Origin: Knoellia sp. S7-12
Lineage (GTDB): Bacteria > Actinomycetota > Actinomycetes > Actinomycetales > Dermatophilaceae
Length of the DNA: 64,000 bases
NCBI RefSeq assembly: GCF_040518285.1
Contig: NZ_CP155449.1
Coordinates: forward strand, 1,736,001-1,800,000
Direction: 5' to 3'
Shown: piece after piece, positions 36,687 to 44,662 of the stretch
Numbering within the stretch: position 1 is the stretch's first letter
Layout of the letters: every line of letters starts with the position of its first letter
Notes under the pieces: model-generated
Seen by the model: only the letters and a program-made list of their open reading frames with translations
The model's database searches: none
What the model was told of the DNA's origin: nothing
Made by a program: the position numbers and the translations under genes

Positions 36687-37495
36687 GAACGCACCTCCCG
36701 TGGCGGCAGCGGGTCTGTGACGATCGCCGCGAGTGGGGCGGGCCGTTCGCCATCGGTGGGGGAGCCGTGGTGGTGTCCGTCGCCGAGCTCGTGGCCGCGG
36801 TGGCCTGCGGCGTATGCCGCCGGCGCGCCGTCGAAGTCGACGTGGCCATTGTTCATGCAGACGATCCGCGTCACGACGTCACGCAGGGGGGCGAGCTCGT
36901 GGGTGACGATGAGCATCGACGTTCCGCGCGCGGCGAGGGTCGACAGGACGTCGGCGAGGATGCGTTGGTTGGCGCTGTCGACGCCAGCCGTCGGCTCGTC
37001 CATGACGAGGACGTCGGGCTGGGATGCGAGGGCGCGGGCGATGAGCACCCGCCGCTGCTGACCACCGCTCAGGGACGCGACGTTCTCGCGTTCGCGGTCG
37101 CGCAGACCCACGGCGTCCAGGGCCTCGTCGACGACAATGGAGTCCTCGGCGTTGCTCGGACGCCACCACGGGCGGAGGGGGAGGCGGCCGGTCTCGACGA
37201 TCTCGCGGACTGTGGCGCGGACGGAGGCCGAGAGCGAATGCCGTTGTGGCACATAGCCGATGCGTGGTTTGTCGTGGAACTTCGCCAAGGGTGTGCCGAA
37301 GAGGGAGACGTCCCCGCCGAGGTGATCGGAGAGCCCCAGCAGGCCCTTGACGAGAGTCGTCTTGCCCGAGCCGTTTGGGCCGAGGAGGGCGATGACCTCA
37401 CCCGGTCCCTGCGACAGGGTGACCCCATCCACGACCTTGCGGTCGGCATACCCGAAGGACGCCGACCGCAGGGAGATGAGGGGTGTGCCGGTCAC
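36683..37495 (-). CDS. znuC: Zinc ABC transporter ATP-binding protein ZnuC
   Basis: 270 residues. Walker A GPNGSGKTT, Q-loop IGYVPQRHSL, signature LSGGQQRR, Walker B VLVMDEPTAGVD and switch histidine in LIVTHEL. Like ZnuB it has a short His-rich C-terminal segment (GHRGHELGDGHHHG). Overlaps both znuA (upstream) and znuB (downstream) by 4 bp. Confidence 0.94.
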   Translation of the reverse strand: MTGTPLISLRSASFGYADRKVVDGVTLSQGPGEVIALLGPNGSGKTTLVKGLLGLSDHLGGDVSLFGTPLAKFHDKPRIGYVPQRHSLSASVRATVREIVETGRLPLRPWWRPSNAEDSIVVDEALDAVGLRDRERENVASLSGGQQRRVLIARALASQPDVLVMDEPTAGVDSANQRILADVLSTLAARGTSMLIVTHELAPLRDVVTRIVCMNNGHVDFDGAPAAYAAGHRGHELGDGHHHGSPTDGERPAPLAAIVTDPLPPREVRS

Positions 37496-38448
37496 TGACA
37501 GTCCTGCCCCTTCTTGAGGGTCGCGAGGTTGGAGCGCATGACCTCAACATAGTTCGTCCCGGCCGAGGCGTCGGTGAGTCCTTCGATCGGGTCCAGGACG
37601 GCCACGGACGCACCGGTCTCCTTGGCGATCGTCTCGGTGAGGTCCTTGCTCACGAGGGTCTCGGCATAGACCGTGCTCACCTTGTGCTCGCGGACGTGCT
37701 CGACGATCTCCTTCATCGCGGCTGCATTGGGCTCGGCATCGGGGGAGAGCCCGGCAATGCCCTCCTGGTGCAGGTCGTAGCGGTCAGCCAGATAGGCGAA
37801 CGCCGCGTGCCCGGTCACGAGGTCGCGGTTCGCGCAGGTCTTGAGCCCGGCCGTGAAGTCGGCGTCCAGCGTGGTCAGCTCGGCGACGAACGCATCGGCA
37901 TTCTTGGCGTATGCCGCCGCGTTGGCCTTGTCGACCTCCGCAAGTTTCGTGGCGATCGCCTTGACGGCGCTCGCATAGCGGGTGGGGTCGAGCCAGAAGT
38001 GCGGGTCGATGCCGTCGGCCTGGCCCTCTTCGGCGTGGCCGTCCCCTTCGCTGCCCGCAGCGTGGTCATGGCCGTCATCGGTGGCCTTGATCGTCAGGTC
38101 GACGGCCGTGGCGACATCCAGGGTCTTGGCCGCGTCGACCTGCTTCACGGCTTCGTCGACGGCAGGCTGGAAGCCCTTCTCATAGACCGTGAGCGACGAC
38201 TTGCCGACCTCGATGATGTCTCGGGGGGTGAGCTCGACATCGTGGGGCTCGGCCCCTGGTTTGGCCAGGCTCGTCACGGTGACGTGGTCGCCTCCGACGC
38301 GCTCCACGGCATACGCCAAGGGATAGAAGGCGGCAGACACGGCGACGGTGTCTCCGCCTCCGGATGCGTCGGGCGTGTCGGTCGACGAACCACAGGCGCT
38401 GAGTGCGAGGACGCCGACGACCGGCAGGACGAGGAGGGAACGCTTCAT
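37492..38448 (-). CDS. znuA: Zinc-binding lipoprotein ZnuA
   Basis: 318 residues. Lipobox ALSAC with Cys19. Cluster A-I metal-binding fold with a conserved His in [13 protein letters not shown], a His/acid-rich loop ([18 protein letters not shown]) before PHFWLDP, and a His in [14 protein letters not shown]. It captures Zn2+ outside the membrane for ZnuBC. The ATG at 38448 touches the Zur palindrome, implying a nearly leaderless transcript; the possible in-frame upstream start lies inside the operator and is rejected. Confidence 0.93.
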   Translation of the reverse strand: MKRSLLVLPVVGVLALSACGSSTDTPDASGGGDTVAVSAAFYPLAYAVERVGGDHVTVTSLAKPGAEPHDVELTPRDIIEVGKSSLTVYEKGFQPAVDEAVKQVDAAKTLDVATAVDLTIKATDDGHDHAAGSEGDGHAEEGQADGIDPHFWLDPTRYASAVKAIATKLAEVDKANAAAYAKNADAFVAELTTLDADFTAGLKTCANRDLVTGHAAFAYLADRYDLHQEGIAGLSPDAEPNAAAMKEIVEHVREHKVSTVYAETLVSKDLTETIAKETGASVAVLDPIEGLTDASAGTNYVEVMRSNLATLKKGQDCQ

Positions 38449-38485
38449 GACAACCATTCTCAACTCAATTGAGAATGGTTGTCAA
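38448..38485 (-). promoter_or_regulatory. Zur operator overlapping the znuA promoter
   Basis: TGACAACCATTCTCAA-CTCAA-TTGAGAATGGTTGTCA is a perfect inverted repeat with 16-bp arms (38448-38484), each arm holding a TGAnAATnnTTnTCA-like half. On the reverse strand TTGACA (38480-38485) is a consensus -35, and GAGAAT (38456-38461), 18 bp away, is the -10; znuA starts 7 bases later. Zur binding would cover the whole promoter. This is the most AT-rich stretch in the locus. Confidence 0.88.
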
Positions 38486-38493
38486 ATGTCCGG

Positions 38494-38775
38494 TCAGTTG
38501 GGGATCGCCTGGGTGATGGTGACGGCGGCGGCGATCGCCACGACGGCCACCCGCATGAGGCGCTCCTGTGCCGACAGGCGGGGCCAGCCGAGCAGGAGCA
38601 GCCAGATGAGGAACAGGGTCACGACGGCGACAAGGATCCAGCCCCAGCCCTCGATGATGACGCCCGCGACCATCAGCGCGAGGACGAGGAGGAACGGAAC
38701 GACGCGGGGGAGCCCGGCCAACGTCTGGAGGATGGGCGCACTGGCGCGCTCGAAGGATTCGCGTAGTGGTGACAC
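38494..38775 (-). CDS. Small membrane protein of unknown function
   Basis: About 93 residues from GTG 38775 ([19 protein letters not shown]), with two or three hydrophobic segments and a conserved-looking [10 protein letters not shown] loop. An ATG at 38817 would extend it by 14 residues. Such short PF-domain proteins are common in actinobacteria next to glyS, but I cannot name the family securely. Divergent from glyS; its 3' end lies 9 bp from the Zur operator. Confidence 0.65.
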   Translation of the reverse strand: MSPLRESFERASAPILQTLAGLPRVVPFLLVLALMVAGVIIEGWGWILVAVVTLFLIWLLLLGWPRLSAQERLMRVAVVAIAAAVTITQAIPN

Positions 38776-38896
38776 GAGCGAGGAGCCTAACGTGCCAACG
38801 GGGGTGACGGACGGCATACCCCGCTGGTCGACCGGAGTTGCGCGGCGCGAGAAACCGATGCGAGAGGGGCGTTGCGCGGCCAGTAACCTAGCGCGC

Positions 38897-40315
38897 ATGG
38901 CCAAGGAAACCTCCACCGTCGATACCGTCGTCAATCTCTGCAAGCGTCGGGGCTTCGTGTTCCCCAGCGGAGAGATCTACGGCGGCACGCGTTCGGCATG
39001 GGACTACGGCCCCCTCGGTGTGGAGCTCAAGGAGAACATCCGTCGCCAGTGGTGGAAGTCGATGGTCATCGGCCGCGACGACGTCGTCGGTCTCGACTCC
39101 TCGATCATCCTGCCGCGCGAGACCTGGGTCGCCTCCGGCCACGTGGGCACCTTCACGGACCCACTGACCGAGTGCCTCAGCTGTCACAAGCGCTTCCGCG
39201 TCGACCACATGCAGGAAGCCCTCGCGGACAAGGCCAACAAGAAGGCGGGTGAGGGCGCGACAGAGGTTGACCCGGATTCGATCCAGCTCGCCGACATCGC
39301 CTGCCCGAACTGTGGCACCCGTGGTCAGTGGACGCAGGCCCGCGAGTTCAACATGATGCTCAAGACCCACCTCGGTGTCATCGAGGACGAGGGTGGCCTG
39401 CACTACCTGCGCCCCGAGACGGCGCAGGGCATCTTCGTCAACTTCCTCAACGTCCTGCAGACCTCGCGCAAGAAGCCGCCGTTCGGCATCGCCCAGACCG
39501 GCAAGAGCTTCCGCAACGAGATCACGCCGGGCAACTTCATCTTCCGCACGCGTGAGTTCGAGCAGATGGAGATGGAGTTCTTCGTCAAGCCCGGCGACGA
39601 CACCGAGTGGCACAACTACTGGATCGAGGAGCGCACCCGCTGGTACGTCGACCTCGGCATCAACCCCGACAACCTGCGTCACTTCGAGCACCCGGCCGAC
39701 AAGCTGTCGCACTACTCGACGCGCACCGTCGACATCGAGTACCGCTTCAACTTCGCCGGTAGCGAGTGGGGCGAGCTCGAGGGCATCGCCAACCGCACAG
39801 ACTTCGACCTGTCGACGCACAGCAAGCACTCGGGCACCGACCTCCTCTTCTTCGACCAGACGACGGGTGAGAAGTACACGCCCTACGTCATCGAGCCCGC
39901 GGCCGGCCTCTCGCGAAGCCTCATGACCTTCCTTGTCGACGCCTATGTCGAGGACGAGGCGCCCAACACCAAGGGTGGCGTCGACAAGCGCGTCGTCCTC
40001 AAGCTCGACCGTCGCCTCGCGCCGGTCAAGGCCGCAGTGCTTCCCCTGTCGCGCAACGCCGACCTCTCGCCCAAGGCCCGCGACCTTGCCGCGTCCCTGC
40101 GCAAGCACTGGAACGTCGACTTCGACGATGCCGGAGCCATCGGCAAGCGCTACCGCCGTCAGGACGAGATCGGCACACCGTTCTGCATCACCGTCGACTT
40201 CGACACCCTCGAGGACCAGGCGGTGACGATTCGCGAGCGCGACACCATGGCGCAGGAGCGAGTCGCGCTCGACCAGGTGGAGGGCTATCTCGCCCAGCGC
40301 CTCATCGGCTGCTGA
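38897..40315 (+). CDS. glyS: Glycyl-tRNA synthetase
   Basis: 472 residues, the single-chain class II type. Motif 1 region and [17 protein letters not shown] at the N-terminus, a cysteine pair site (CLSCHKRF and CPNCGTRG) that binds zinc, class II motif 2 [20 protein letters not shown], motif 3 near [14 protein letters not shown], and a C-terminal anticodon-binding domain. It charges tRNA-Gly. TAACCT (38884-38889) ends 7 bases before the ATG, suggesting a leaderless mRNA. A long stem-loop follows the stop. Confidence 0.96.
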   Translation: MAKETSTVDTVVNLCKRRGFVFPSGEIYGGTRSAWDYGPLGVELKENIRRQWWKSMVIGRDDVVGLDSSIILPRETWVASGHVGTFTDPLTECLSCHKRFRVDHMQEALADKANKKAGEGATEVDPDSIQLADIACPNCGTRGQWTQAREFNMMLKTHLGVIEDEGGLHYLRPETAQGIFVNFLNVLQTSRKKPPFGIAQTGKSFRNEITPGNFIFRTREFEQMEMEFFVKPGDDTEWHNYWIEERTRWYVDLGINPDNLRHFEHPADKLSHYSTRTVDIEYRFNFAGSEWGELEGIANRTDFDLSTHSKHSGTDLLFFDQTTGEKYTPYVIEPAAGLSRSLMTFLVDAYVEDEAPNTKGGVDKRVVLKLDRRLAPVKAAVLPLSRNADLSPKARDLAASLRKHWNVDFDDAGAIGKRYRRQDEIGTPFCITVDFDTLEDQAVTIRERDTMAQERVALDQVEGYLAQRLIGC

Positions 40316-40322
40316 GATGCCT

Positions 40323-40386
40323 CGACCTATTGCGCATTCCGTCGCGAGGAGTTCGGCGACGAGCGACGGAATGCGCAATAAGTCGG
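40323..40386. terminator. Long stem-loop behind glyS
   Basis: Arms of about 24 nt (CGACCTATTGCGCATTCCGT... from 40323; reverse complement ending at 40386) with two mismatches and a loop of about 16 nt. It begins 8 bases after the glyS stop and ends 14 bases before the next start. A member of the gene-end hairpin group. Confidence 0.65.
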
Positions 40387-40399
40387 TAGTGGGCTTGAA

Positions 40400-41251
40400 G
40401 TGAGTGACGTCGTTGCTGAGGCTGCCGCCAGCCTGTATGCCGTCCCGCTGGCCGAGTTCGTTGCGTCCCGGAAGGCATTGGCGGCGTCCGCGAAAGCTGA
40501 CGGCGATGCGTCAGCGGCCAAGGAGATCCTCGCGCTGCGCAAGCCGACGGTCACGGCCTGGGCCATGAACCTCACCTCCCGCGACGATGCGGGCGTCGTT
40601 GCCAACCTGCTCGGTCTCGGCGCCCGGATGCGGGCAGCCCAGGCCCGCCTCGACGCCCGTGTGCTCACCTCGGTGAGGGGCGAGCGCGACGCGAGTGTGG
40701 CGGCATACGTCGACCGCGTTGCGGAGGTGACCACGGCAGCAGGTGCCGCTCTCAGCGCGAGCGGTCGCGACGAGGTGCGGGCCTCGGCGATCGCTGCGCT
40801 GGCCGATGAGAGCGCGGCCCAGGCGCTGGCGTCTGGTCAGTTGACGCGCTCGCTGAGCTACAGCGGGTTCGGCGAGGTCGACCTGTCAGGCGCGGTGGGG
40901 GTCACGAGTTCGGGTTCGATCATGTCGGTCCTCAAGGGAGGCAAGCCCGACTCTGCACCCGAGGCTGAGTCGCAGGCGCAGCACCCGTCCGAGTCCGACG
41001 ACGATGACGACGAAGAGCTCACGGCCGAGGAGCTGGCCCAGGCCGTGGCTGACGCAAAGGCCGCCAAGACTGCGGCCAGGGCGCGCCGTCAGGCCGAGGC
41101 CGAGGTGAGTGCGGCCGAATCGGAGATGAAGCAGGTCCAGGCCGACCTCGAGTCGGCCGAGGACGCCGCGCGTGCCGCACGCAAGGCCGTTGTTGCCGCC
41201 CAGAGGCGACTGGACGCTGCCCGAAAGCGATTGGCGCATCCGTCGGGCTGA
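40400..41251 (+). CDS. Coiled-coil protein of unknown function
   Basis: 283 residues. An Ala-rich helical N-terminal half (about 1-160) with a repeated LYAVPLAEFVASRKALAASA-type start is followed by an acidic linker (ESDDDDDEE near 195) and a strongly predicted coiled coil to the end (about 205-280, runs of A, E, K, R). Start GTG 40400. No membrane segment or signal. The family is found next to glyS in related genomes as a hypothetical, from memory and unverified. Confidence 0.7.
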   Translation: MSDVVAEAAASLYAVPLAEFVASRKALAASAKADGDASAAKEILALRKPTVTAWAMNLTSRDDAGVVANLLGLGARMRAAQARLDARVLTSVRGERDASVAAYVDRVAEVTTAAGAALSASGRDEVRASAIAALADESAAQALASGQLTRSLSYSGFGEVDLSGAVGVTSSGSIMSVLKGGKPDSAPEAESQAQHPSESDDDDDEELTAEELAQAVADAKAAKTAARARRQAEAEVSAAESEMKQVQADLESAEDAARAARKAVVAAQRRLDAARKRLAHPSG

Positions 41252-41348
41252 CGCCCAGACCGTGTCGTGGTTGTCCGTAGGATGACGCGATGGATCGCCC
41301 TCGAAGTCCCATCCGGAACCTGCCCGCTCAAGCCGTGCGGAGGTTCCG

Positions 41349-42704
41349 GTGAATCAGGACACGGCTTTGGCCTTTGGTCTCGTGCTGCTCTTCGTTCTCA
41401 TCGGTGGAGTGTTCGCCGCAACCGAGATGGCCCTGGTGTCATTGCGCGAGACGCAGCTCGGCGCGATGGAGAAGAGCGGCTCGCGTGGCGCCAAGGTCGC
41501 GAGGCTCGCGCGCGATCCCAACACATTCCTCGCGGCGGTCCAGATCGGTGTGACAGTTGCCGGCTTTCTTTCGGCGGCCTACGGTGCGACGACCCTCGCG
41601 CCCGATTTCGCTCCGTTGCTGACCCGACTCGGCCTCTCGGATGCAGCGGCTGAGCCGACGGCGCTCGTCCTCATGACACTGGTCATCGCCTACCTGTCCC
41701 TCGTCTTCGGTGAGCTCGTGCCCAAACGGCTCGCTCTGCAGAGGCCAGCCGCGATCGCCCTCACTGTGGCCCCACCTCTTGCGCACTTCTCAACCCTCAT
41801 GCGCCCAGTCATCTGGTTCCTGTCGAGGTCGACCAATGCTGTCGTGAGGCTGCTCGGTGGCGATCCGGACGCGGCGGGGGATGAGATGAGTGAGGACGAG
41901 CTGCGCCACCTCGTGGGTCACCACAAGGATCTCGAGGCCGATGAGCGCAAGATCCTCCAGGACGTCTTCGCTGCGACGGACCGCAGCCTGAAGGAAGTCA
42001 TGCGCCCCCGCGGCGAGGTCGACTTCCTCGATGTCACCGTGACGCTGGAGCACACCCGTGAGGTCATCCGGAGCACTCCGCACTCGCGATTCCCCGTCAC
42101 CCGCAACCATTCGGTTGACGATGTCATCGGCTTCGTCCATGTGCGCGACCTGCTGTCGGCGGAGCCCGTCGAGGACGGTGAGGCCCGCACCATCGAGGCC
42201 CTGGTCCGAGAGATCCCCGTGATGCCCAGCAGTGGCCGAGTGCTGTCAGCCCTTACGCAAATGCGCCAGGGCGTGCACATGGCGCTCGTCGTCGACGAAT
42301 ATGGCGGCACCGACGGCATCATCACTCTCGAGGACATCGTCGAGGAGCTCGTCGGCGAGATCCGCGACGAGTATGACCCGGCCGAGGTGCTCACGTCGTC
42401 GCGGCGCTCGGGCGCAGACGAGGCGATGGGTGGCTCGGACGTCGACGGGGGCTTGCACCTCGATGACTTCTCGCATCTCATCGGCACGGACTTCGTCAAC
42501 GAGCGCTACTTGACGGTGGCTGGTCTGGTCCTCGAGCGGCTGCAGCGCATTCCCTCGGTCGGCGACAGCGTCATGGTTGACGACCGCAAACTCACCGTCA
42601 TCGAGCTGGACGGGCGCAGGATCGCTCGCGTCCGGGTCAGCCCTTACTCGACGTCACCTGCGGCGGACGGGCGGTCCTCGGCATCTGACGACCAAGACGA
42701 CTAG
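41349..42704 (+). CDS. CNNM/CBS-domain membrane protein (hemolysin-type)
   Basis: 451 residues. A DUF21 membrane domain with a conserved ATEMALVSLRETQLGAME start, GVTVAGFLSAAYG and FGELVPKRLALQRP; then two CBS domains (EVMRPRGEVDFLDVTVTLEH, MALVVDEYGGTDGIITLEDI) and a C-terminal CorC_HlyC domain. Start GTG 41349. A second such gene lies in the era operon (5157-6458); this one has no metal-related neighbours. A stem-loop follows the stop. Confidence 0.88.
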   Translation: MNQDTALAFGLVLLFVLIGGVFAATEMALVSLRETQLGAMEKSGSRGAKVARLARDPNTFLAAVQIGVTVAGFLSAAYGATTLAPDFAPLLTRLGLSDAAAEPTALVLMTLVIAYLSLVFGELVPKRLALQRPAAIALTVAPPLAHFSTLMRPVIWFLSRSTNAVVRLLGGDPDAAGDEMSEDELRHLVGHHKDLEADERKILQDVFAATDRSLKEVMRPRGEVDFLDVTVTLEHTREVIRSTPHSRFPVTRNHSVDDVIGFVHVRDLLSAEPVEDGEARTIEALVREIPVMPSSGRVLSALTQMRQGVHMALVVDEYGGTDGIITLEDIVEELVGEIRDEYDPAEVLTSSRRSGADEAMGGSDVDGGLHLDDFSHLIGTDFVNERYLTVAGLVLERLQRIPSVGDSVMVDDRKLTVIELDGRRIARVRVSPYSTSPAADGRSSASDDQDD

Positions 42705-42705
42705 A

Positions 42706-42759
42706 GCGGCAGACTCCATCCCTCGAGCGGTGCGGCGCCCAGGGAATGGAGTCTGCGCC
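42706..42759. terminator. Long stem-loop behind the CNNM gene
   Basis: GCGGCAGACTCCATCCCT faces AGGGAATGGAGTCTGCGCC, with a stem of about 15 bp and one bulge, starting 2 bases after the stop codon. No U-tract; a member of the gene-end hairpin group. Confidence 0.6.
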
Positions 42760-42810
42760 AGCCGTGTTCTGATAGGTGAATGTTCAACTACCTAGCAAGG
42801 AGTGACTGAG

Positions 42811-43911
42811 ATGGAGTTCGGCATCTTCACCGTCGGGGACGTCACGACGAACCCCACCACTGGCCAGACGCCCTCGGAGAACGAGCGCATCAAGTCCTCC
42901 GTCGCCATCGCCAAGAAGGCCGAGGAAGTCGGGCTCGACGTCTTCGCGACGGGTGAGCACCACAACCCGCCGTTCAGCGCTCCGGCCAACCCGACCGTCC
43001 TCCTCGCCCACATTGCTGCCCAGACCGAGCGCCTCGTGCTCTCGACATCGACGACGCTCATCACGACCAACGACCCCGTGCGGATCGCCGAGGACTACGC
43101 CTACCTGCAGCACCTGTCGGACGGCCGCATGGACCTCATGATGGGCCGCGGCAACACCGGCCCGGTCTATCCCTGGTTCGGCAAGGACATCCGCGACGGG
43201 CTCGACCTCGCGATCGAGAACTACGCGCTGCTGCGTCGCCTCTGGACCGAGGAGAACGTCACTTGGCAGGGCAAGTTCCGCACGCCGCTGCAGGGGTTCA
43301 CGTCCACGCCGCGCCCGCTCGACGGCCTGGCGCCGTTCGTGTGGCACGGCTCGATCCGCAGCCCCGAGATCGCGGAGCAAGCTGCTTTCTATGGCGACGG
43401 CTTCTTTCACAACAACATCTTCTGGCCGCTGTCGCACACCAAGCAGATGGTGAACCTCTATCGCCGCCGCTACCAGCACCATGGCCACGGAAAGCACGAC
43501 CAGGCCATCGTCGGGCTCGGCGGGCAGGTCTTCATGCGCGCCAACAGCCAGGACGCGGTGCGCGAGTTCCGCCCCTACTTCGACAACGCACCGGTGTATG
43601 GCCACGGACCCTCGCTCGAGGACTTCTCCCGCGAGACCCCGCTGACGGTCGGTTCGCCGCAGGAAGTCATCGAGCGTTATGCCACGATGGCCGACCACGT
43701 CGGTGACTACCAGCGCCAGCTGTTCCTCATCGACCACGCGGGCCTGCCGCTCAAGACCGTCCTCGAGCAACTCGACATCCTCGGTGGTGAGGTTGTGACC
43801 GAGCTCCGCAGGATCGCGGACGCTCGCCGCCCGGCCCACGTTCCGGTCACCGCCCCTCGCCACGCCGACCGGCTGGCCGCTCTCAACGCACCCGTGGAGG
43901 TGACGCCATGA
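42811..43911 (+). CDS. LLM-class flavin-dependent oxidoreductase
   Basis: About 366 residues from ATG 42811 (AGGAG 8 bases upstream; GTG 42802 is a less likely start). Luciferase-like TIM barrel: FATGEHHNPPFSAPANPTVL, RLVLSTSTTLITTNDPVRIA, GRMDLMMGRGN and VWHGSIRSPEIAEQAAFYGD. It uses reduced FMN supplied by a partner; the next gene is an FMN reductase overlapping by 4 bp, so the two form a two-component monooxygenase. The substrate is unknown. Confidence 0.9.
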   Translation: MEFGIFTVGDVTTNPTTGQTPSENERIKSSVAIAKKAEEVGLDVFATGEHHNPPFSAPANPTVLLAHIAAQTERLVLSTSTTLITTNDPVRIAEDYAYLQHLSDGRMDLMMGRGNTGPVYPWFGKDIRDGLDLAIENYALLRRLWTEENVTWQGKFRTPLQGFTSTPRPLDGLAPFVWHGSIRSPEIAEQAAFYGDGFFHNNIFWPLSHTKQMVNLYRRRYQHHGHGKHDQAIVGLGGQVFMRANSQDAVREFRPYFDNAPVYGHGPSLEDFSRETPLTVGSPQEVIERYATMADHVGDYQRQLFLIDHAGLPLKTVLEQLDILGGEVVTELRRIADARRPAHVPVTAPRHADRLAALNAPVEVTP

Positions 43912-44567
43912 CCCGTCGCATCGTCGCCGTGAGCGCCGGCCTGTCCGAGCCCAGCTCGACGCGCTTGCTTACCGATCAACTCGTCGAGGCCGTCCGCCGT
44001 CACGTCACCGCCCACGGAGAGGACGTGGACGTGGAGGTCGTCGAGCTCCGTCCGCTCGCACGGCTCATCGCTGACCAGATGCTCACCCGCTTCCCGAGCG
44101 GTGAGCTGACGTCGGCGATCGAGAAGGTCATCGGTGCTGACGCGCTCATCGCCGTGACCCCAGTCTTCTCCGGGTCCTACAGCGGGCTGTTCAAGGGGTT
44201 CTTCGACAACCTCGACGTCAACGCCCTGGACGGCACGCCGGTCCTCGTCGGCGCCACCGGCGGCTCCGCGCGCCACTCGCTCATGCTCGACCACGCGATG
44301 CGACCGCTCTTCAGCTATCTGCACGCGTCGGTGGTGCCGACCGGAGTCATGGCGGCGACCGAGGACTTCGGCACGCCGGGCCTCGACCGTCGCGTCGACC
44401 GTGCTGCGGCGGAGCTGGTCACGGCGCTCCTCGGGGCCACAGCCGGAGCAGGTTCGGCCCACTCGGGCTTCCTGCCTGCCGACGACGAGCAGCGCGAGGC
44501 GGGCTTCACGGATCGTTTCGACGAGGTCACCGACTTCAACGACCTGCTCCGGCGCGTCACCGACTGA
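43908..44567 (+). CDS. NADPH-dependent FMN reductase
   Basis: 219 residues, flavodoxin-like fold: VSAGLSEPSSTRLLTDQL binds the FMN phosphate, with VTPVFSGSYSGLFKGFFDNL and VGATGGSARHSLMLDHAMRP in the flavin and dinucleotide sites. It reduces FMN for the LLM monooxygenase encoded immediately upstream (ATGA overlap). Resembles the CE1759-type reductase paired with a CE1758-type monooxygenase. A perfect 19-bp hairpin follows the stop. Confidence 0.88.
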   Translation: MTRRIVAVSAGLSEPSSTRLLTDQLVEAVRRHVTAHGEDVDVEVVELRPLARLIADQMLTRFPSGELTSAIEKVIGADALIAVTPVFSGSYSGLFKGFFDNLDVNALDGTPVLVGATGGSARHSLMLDHAMRPLFSYLHASVVPTGVMAATEDFGTPGLDRRVDRAAAELVTALLGATAGAGSAHSGFLPADDEQREAGFTDRFDEVTDFNDLLRRVTD

Positions 44568-44572
44568 AAGAC

Positions 44573-44639
44573 ACGACTTCGTGCCCTTCTGAGATGCGCC
44601 TTGCTGCGCTCGTCATGTCCCAGAAGGGCACGAAGTCGT
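44573..44639. terminator. Perfect 19-bp stem-loop behind the FMN reductase gene
   Basis: ACGACTTCGTGCCCTTCTG (44573-44591) and its exact reverse complement (44621-44639) flank a 29-nt loop. It starts 5 bases after the reductase stop and ends 23 bases before the sigma-fusion ATG. The arms are perfect, which suggests either recent origin or selection. Confidence 0.7.
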
Positions 44640-44662
44640 CAGCTGTGGCGGAGACTGGCGAG

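Noticed and set aside
38888..40378. Long open frame antisense to glyS (about 496 codons)
   Set aside because: High-GC codon structure of a well-supported gene leaves the opposite strand open; the translation has no recognisable domain and glyS is certain.
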